Source: Poronia punctata
Lineage: Eukaryota; Ascomycota; Sordariomycetes; Xylariales; Xylariaceae
Direction: 5' to 3'
DNA: 15,992 bases
Assembly: GCA_022579005.1 (NCBI GenBank)
Contig: MU401917.1
Span: forward strand, 1 to 15,992
Shown: piece by piece, positions 10,480-15,992 of the stretch
How positions within the stretch are numbered: position 1 is the stretch's first letter
Layout of the letters: each line of letters begins with the position of its first letter
Translations under genes and position numbers: made by a program
The notes under the pieces: model-generated
Seen by the model: the letters and a program-made list of their open reading frames with translations, nothing else
The model's database searches: none
What the model was told of the DNA's origin: nothing

Positions 10480-10713
10480 TATAAGGGTTTAAATAATAAG
10501 GTAGTTATAAAGTAATGTTGCTAGCAATTTTAAAAACTAGGTATATTAAATAACCTTTGTTTAGTTAACTAAGTAAGTAACTAAGCTAGCTAAAAAGATA
10601 AAAAAGGTATAACTAGCTAAACTATAGTTAATAGCTAGCGTAAGTTTAGCTTATATATAGTTTATATACTAGTAGCGCAGCTAGTAAGTTTTATAAGTAA
10701 GTGCTTTATTATA
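10480..10713 (-). repeat. LTR-like terminal block of copy C
   Basis: This 234-bp block starts on the plus strand with tataagggtttaaataataa (reverse of an LTR end in CCCTTACA with CA changed to TA). It ends with gctttattata, followed by ttgcctccttttttaa, the complement of a purine tract of the kind that primes plus-strand synthesis next to a 3' LTR. Confidence 0.7.
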
Positions 10714-13257
10714 TTGCCTCCTTTTTTAAGTTGCTAGTTTTTAGTAATAAAGCATTTATAAGTATAATTAGAAAATTTTAGCTTTATATTTTTAGTTAAT
10801 TAGCTATTTTTATTTTACGCTTTGCTATTGCTTAGTTACTAGCTTATATTATAATATATTTTAAACTTAGTTGTTAGTTTTTTGCCTTTTTATATAACAA
10901 CATTTTTATATTTTCTATTTTTGCTACTAGTTTTTAAAAGTGCGCTTATTATAATGCTTTTTTTTAATTATTTTGCACTAGCTTTATATACTTATAGCTT
11001 TTTTATTTAAATTTTAGTTAGTTATATTTTAATTATATAGTTGCTAATTTTACTACTAACAATAAAAATAATAAGTAACTAGCAAAAATTAATATTTTTA
11101 ATATTAAACTTTATATTTATTATATTATTAGTATATATATTAATTTTTATATTTACTATATTTGCTAGCTTTTTAAGCCTAGCTATATTTAATATAAAAT
11201 AAACTATTATGCTTATTATTTTATATATTTATTATTTATTTTTTAAGTATATATATTAATTAACTTTACTAAATTTTACTAATTTTAATTAGTATAGCTT
11301 AGTAAATTATTTACTATGCTATTTTTTTAAACATATATATATTTTTTTATAATAACTATATATGCTATAAAGTTAATAATTTTAAAGCTTATATTGCTAT
11401 ACTAAGCATTATTTATATAAGTTGCTATATTTTTTATTTTAAAAAAGCTTTACTAGCTTTTTAGTAAACTATTGCTTTTTAAAAAAAAGCTATATTTTTT
11501 TTAAAACAAAAACTTTTATTATATTGCTATATATTAAAAATTAACTAATATTTATTATTTACTTAATACTTTAATTACTTTTTAAATTATTAGTACCACT
11601 TACTAGTTATTTACTATTTATTAGCTTAATATTAATATAGCTTTAATTAAACTTTTAGCTTTTTGTTTAAAACTAGCTTAATAGCTTAGTTTTAAAAGCT
11701 ACTACTATAATACTTTTTATTAAAGCATAGTATATTTTTTTTAGCTAACTTAAATATATGCTTAAATTAGCTTGCTTAGCTTTTTATTAATACTACTTTT
11801 AATAAGCTAGACTTTTTTTTAGCTATTTTGTAAATTTTATAATTATAAATATTTTTTTTATATTACTAAGTTTATTTAAAATAATATAATTTATAATATG
11901 CTTATTATTTTAGCTATAGCTTTTGCTTATTTTAGCTATTATAGGTTTTTTTTAATAGCTAATTATAGTTATTTTTTAATATAATATATATTTTTTTAAT
12001 TAGCTACTTTTTAGCTTTTACTTACTAATACTTTATTTAATAATAATCTTTTTTATATTAGTAGTTAAGTTAAAGTTATTATAAGTTTATTTTTATATAA
12101 GTTTTAGCTTTTATAATATTATAGCTTAGTTAACTACTTAATAATAGCTTACTATTTTTTATTAGCTAAGTTTTATACTTTTATAACTTTTAGTGCTTAT
12201 ATGCTAATATAATTACTTTATTTATTATTTTACTTAGTATAAACTTTTTTAACTTTTTTTTTATATTAGTTTAATAAACTGCTTATATTTACTAAGTGCT
12301 TAGCTAGCTTTTAAGTATTATATTTTACTAGCTAGCTTTTTTATTTTATTAAATATTTTTATTTACTTTAATTATTTTAATATTAAATAATATTTTTTAC
12401 TACTTACTTTTTTTATTTATTTTTTAATTTAAGCAACGCTATTTAATTGCTATTTTTTAGCTAGTTTATTTATAGTTTAAGTAATAATATAAAAAATATA
12501 TTATAAACTTAAAAATAAATTTTAAGCAATTTAATTTAATATGCTTAAGTTTTTACTTTTTTAAAAACTTTAATTTAAATATATATAAAAGCTAGCTTTT
12601 TTTTATACTTAAACTTAAAATATACTATTAATAGCTTTATTATATTATTTACTTAAAGCTTTTTTAATATATAATGCTTATTATAATATTTTTATATTTA
12701 CTTAATTATTTATTTTTAATGCTTATAAACTATATAGTATATAGCTTTTATTTGCTATAGCTTTTTTTTTACTTTTTAAATATTAAATTAAAGCTGCTTT
12801 AATATATACTTAATACTTTTTAAGTAGTATTTATATAATACTTTAAATAGTAAATAGTTTATAATAATATATTAGCTATTATTATATATAAACTTAATAT
12901 TTATTAATACTTTAACTTAGCTATTTAGCTTATTATTATAAAAAATATAAAAATACTTTTTTAAAGTTTAGTATATTTATTTTATTTAGCTATTAATTTA
13001 AAAGTGCTATATAGTAAATAGCTACTAACATATTTTTTATACTTTATAAATTTTATTTTTAAAATTTGCTTATAATAAGTTTATTTTTATTACTTATTTT
13101 TTTTTAAAAAAACTTATACTAATAATTTATTTTATAATATATAATTGCTATAAGCTTAGCAGTATTAAGCGTTTTTTATATAAAAATAAATAGTGCTATT
13201 TTTATAAACTAGTTTATAATAATTAAAATTATATTATAAACGTTACTATTTACTTTT
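10480..13257 (-). mobile_element. Copy C: degenerate LTR-retrotransposon-like element, first unit of tandem pair
   Basis: Read on the minus strand this is copy A from about 746 to 3533, with almost the same length (2778 bp against about 2788). The 5' half is very close to A and B; the part just upstream of the LTR is more diverged. The minus-strand start of its internal region (13257 leftward, aaaagtaaatagtaacg) abuts the end of the LTR of copy D without any spacer, so C plus the LTR of D forms LTR-internal-LTR with an internal region of 2544 bp (10714-13257). That is short for an autonomous Ty3/Gypsy or Ty1/Copia element, so this would be a deletion derivative or non-autonomous form. No coding frame survives. 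Confidence 0.7.
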
Positions 13258-13492
13258 TATAAGGGTTAAAGCAATAAGGTAGTTATAAAGTAATGTTGCT
13301 AGCAATTTTAAAAACTAGGTATATTAAATAACTTTTATTTAGTTAATTAAGTAAGTAACTAAACTAGCTAAAAAAATAAAAAAAAATATAATTAGCTAAA
13401 CTATAGCTAATAGTTAGCGTAAGTTTAGCTTATATATAGTTTATATACTAATAGCGCAGCTAGTAAGTTTTATAAGTAATTGCTTTATTATA
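13258..13492 (-). repeat. LTR-like terminal block of copy D, shared junction with copy C
   Basis: This 235-bp block begins tataagggttaaagcaata and ends gctttattata. The purine tract beside it is seen here as accccc followed by T residues on the plus strand, one of the few runs of five C in the window. It lies exactly between the internal regions of C and D, as an LTR shared by tandem elements would. Confidence 0.7.
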
Positions 13493-15992
13493 TTACCCCC
13501 TTTTTTAAGTTGCTAGTTTTTAGCAATAAAGTATTTATAAATATATTTAAAAAAATTAGGCCTTATATTTTTAGCTAATTAATTACTTTTATTTTGCGCT
13601 TTGCTATTACTTAGTTGCTAGCTTATATTATAATATATTTTAGGTTTAGTTATTAGTTTTTTGTTTTTTTATATAATAATATTTTTATATTTTTTACTTT
13701 TGCTGCTAGTTTTTTAAAGTGCGCTTGCTATAATGCTTTTTTTTTAATTATTTTATACTAGCTTTATATACTTATAGCTTTTTTATTTAAATTTTAGTTA
13801 ATTATGCTTTAATTATATAGTTATTAATTTTGCTACTAATAATAAAAATAGTAAGTAATTAATAAAAATTAACATTTTTAGTATTAAACTTTATATTTAT
13901 TATATTATTAATATATATATTAATTTTTATATTTACTATGTTTGCTAGCTTTTTAAGCTTAATTATATTTAATATAAAGTAAACTATTATACTTATTATT
14001 TTATATATTTGCTACTTATTTTTTAAGTATATATATTAATTAACTTTGCTAAATTTTACTAATTTTAGTTAGTGCTGCTTAGCAAATTATTTATTATGCT
14101 ATTTTTTTAAATATATATATATTTTTTTTATAATAACTATATACGCTATAAAGTTAATAACTTTAAAGCTTGCATTATTGCGCTAAATATTATTTATATA
14201 AGTTGCTATATTTTTTATTTTAAAAAAGCTTTGCTAGCTTTTTAGCAAGCTATTACTTTTAAAAAAAAGCTATATTTTTTTAAAATAAAAACTTTTACTA
14301 TACTACTATATATTAAAAATTAACTAGTATTTGCTATTTGCTTAGTACTTTAGTTATATTTTAAGTTATTAATATTATTTACTAATTATTTACTATTTAT
14401 TAGCTTAATATTAATATAGCTTTAGTTAAACTTTTAGCTTTTTGCTTAAAACTAGCTTAATAGCTTAATTTTAAAAGCTATTACTATAGTACTTTTTATT
14501 AAAGTATAATATGTTTTTTTAGCTAACTTAAATATATATTTAAATTAGCTTATATAGCTTTTTATTAATACTATTTTTAATAAGCTAGACTTTTTTTAGC
14601 TACTTTATAAATTTTATAATTATAAGTACTTTTTTTATATTGCTAAGTTTATTTAAAATAATATAATTTATAATATGCTTATTACTTTAGCTATAGCTTT
14701 TGCTTATTTTAAGTATTATAGTTTTTTTTTAATAGCTAATTATAGTTATTTTTTTAATATAGTATATTTTTTTTTATTAGCTACTTTTTAACTTTTACTT
14801 GCTAATACTTTTTTTAATAATAATGATTTTTATATTAATAATTAAGTTAAAGTTATTATAAGTTATTTATATATAAGTTTTAGTTTTTATAATATTATAG
14901 CTTAGTTAATTGCTTAATAATAGCTTGCTATTTTTTATTAATTAAACTTTATACTTTTATAACTTTTAGTACTTATATGCTAATATAACTACTTTATTTA
15001 TTATTTTACTTAGTATAAACTTTTTTAACTTTTTTTTTATATTAGTTTAGTAAATAGCTTATATTTACTAAGTGCTTAGCTAGCTTTTAAATATTATATT
15101 TTACTAGCTAGCTTTTTTATTTTATTAAATATTTTTATTTACTTTAGTTATTTTAATGCTAAATAATATTTTTTATTACTTATTTTTTTTTTATTTTTTA
15201 ATTTAAGTAATATTATTTAATTACTATTTTTTAGCTAGTTTATTTATAATTTAAGTAATAATATAAAAAATATATTATAAACTTAAAAATAAATTTTAAG
15301 CAACTTAATTTAATATATTTAAATTTTTATTTTTTTAAAAACTTTAATTTAAATATATATAAAAGCTAGGTTTTTTTTATACTTAAACTTAAAATATATT
15401 ATTAATAACTTTATTATATTACTTATATAAAACTTTTTTAATATATAATATTTATTATAATATTTTTATATTAACTTAATTACTTATTTTTAATACTTAT
15501 AAGCTATATAGTATATAGTTTTTATTTATTATAGCTTTTTTTATTTTTTTAAATATTAAATAAAAGCTGCTTTAATATATATTTAATATTTTTTAAATAA
15601 TATTTATATAATACTTTAAATAGTAAATAGCTTATAATAATATATTAGCTATTATTATATATAAACTTAGCATTTGCTAGTATTTTAATTTAGCTATTTA
15701 GCTTACTATTATAAAAAGTATAAAAATATTTTTTTAAAGTTTAATATATTTATTTTATTTAATTATTAGTTTAAAAGTGCTATATAATAAATAGCTACTA
15801 ATATACTTTTTATACTTTATAAAACTTTTTTTAAAATTTATTTATAATAAGTTTATTTTTATTACTTATAATTTTTTTTAAAAACTTATATTAGTAATTT
15901 ACTTTATAATATATAATTACTATAAGCTTAGTAGTATTAAGCATTTTTTATATAAAAATAAATAATATTATTTTTATAAACTAGTTTATAAT
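13258..15992 (-). mobile_element. Copy D: second tandem unit, truncated by the window end
   Basis: This is homologous to copy C base for base with few indels, displaced by 2778 bp; in the parts compared by eye (for example 10741-10880 against 13520-13655) most differences are C/T or G/A. At the window edge the sequence is still inside the repeat, at the place equivalent to about 13217 in copy C, so roughly 40 bp of the unit is missing. Whether another LTR follows cannot be seen. Confidence 0.75.

Larger units (their letters stand above)
1..15992. other. AT-rich, RIP-like mutated heterochromatic repeat block with no intact genes
   Basis: The whole window is strongly depleted of C and G and carries TAA and TAG at very short intervals in all frames I read, so no protein-coding gene is supported. 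Repeat copies inside it differ mostly by C/T and G/A transitions, which is what RIP leaves after hitting duplicated DNA on both strands. RIP is known from Pezizomycotina and targets repeats longer than a few hundred base pairs, which fits the 2.8-3.2 kb units here. Assignment to a filamentous ascomycete is inference from this signature; no species marker is visible. I saw no tRNA-like or rRNA-like segment; any that existed would have to be equally degraded. Confidence 0.85.

Noticed and set aside
1..15992. Possible protein-coding genes in short open stretches
   Set aside because: Stops TAA and TAG recur in all six frames at intervals far too short for a gene. The open stretches that remain have no recognisable motif and overlap repeats mutated in all copies.
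1..15992. Mitochondrial or plastid origin because of the very low G+C
   Set aside because: No tRNA, rRNA or conserved organelle genes can be seen in 16 kb, and dispersed copies differing by strand-symmetric C/T and G/A changes fit nuclear RIP better.

Overview
The window is an extremely AT-rich (hand-sampled lines give roughly 13-18% G+C), gene-free block made of several decayed copies of one repeat family. The best explanation is heavily mutated retrotransposon DNA from the heterochromatin of a filamentous ascomycete (Pezizomycotina) that has repeat-induced point mutation (RIP). Three things point that way. Stop codons TAA and TAG are dense in every frame on both strands. Where copies can be aligned, most differences are C/T or G/A transitions. 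The surviving C and G residues sit in a narrow set of contexts. No species can be named. A very AT-rich intergenic genome such as that of anaerobic gut fungi is a weaker alternative, because composition alone would not give transition-dominated differences between dispersed copies.

Layout. 1-290: a module that recurs inverted at 6127-6413. 291-3533: copy A, plus strand, ending in a 236-bp LTR-like block. 3534-5062: less mutated spacer with a perfect 14-bp hairpin. 5063-5297: an isolated copy of the LTR-like block. 5298-6126: spacer. 6127-6413: the inverted module. 6414-6502: short linker. 6503-9705: copy B, plus strand, ending in the same LTR-like block. 9706-10479: spacer. 10480-13257: copy C, minus strand. 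13258-15992: copy D, minus strand, directly abutting C and cut by the window edge. A and B therefore converge on C and D, so the right two thirds of the window is a large imperfect inverted repeat around the 9706-10479 spacer, followed by a tandem duplication with a period of about 2.78 kb.

The five terminal blocks are 234-236 bp long. They appear to begin TG and end CA (now mostly TA...TA), with a short TGTAA/TTACA inverted terminus best preserved in copy B. In B, C and D a purine-rich stretch lies immediately upstream. The isolated copy and the C/D junction break at or within a few bases of the same edges. This makes an LTR retrotransposon the leading model, with C-D as an LTR-internal-LTR-internal array. 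Protein coding has been erased too thoroughly to assign a superfamily by eye.

No CDS, tRNA, rRNA, CRISPR array or origin is supported. The most interesting observations are the mutational context (TpC/GpA almost absent, GpC spared), the 5' module inverted between copies A and B, the exact tandem junction of C and D, and the uneven mutation load between repeat copies and spacers.
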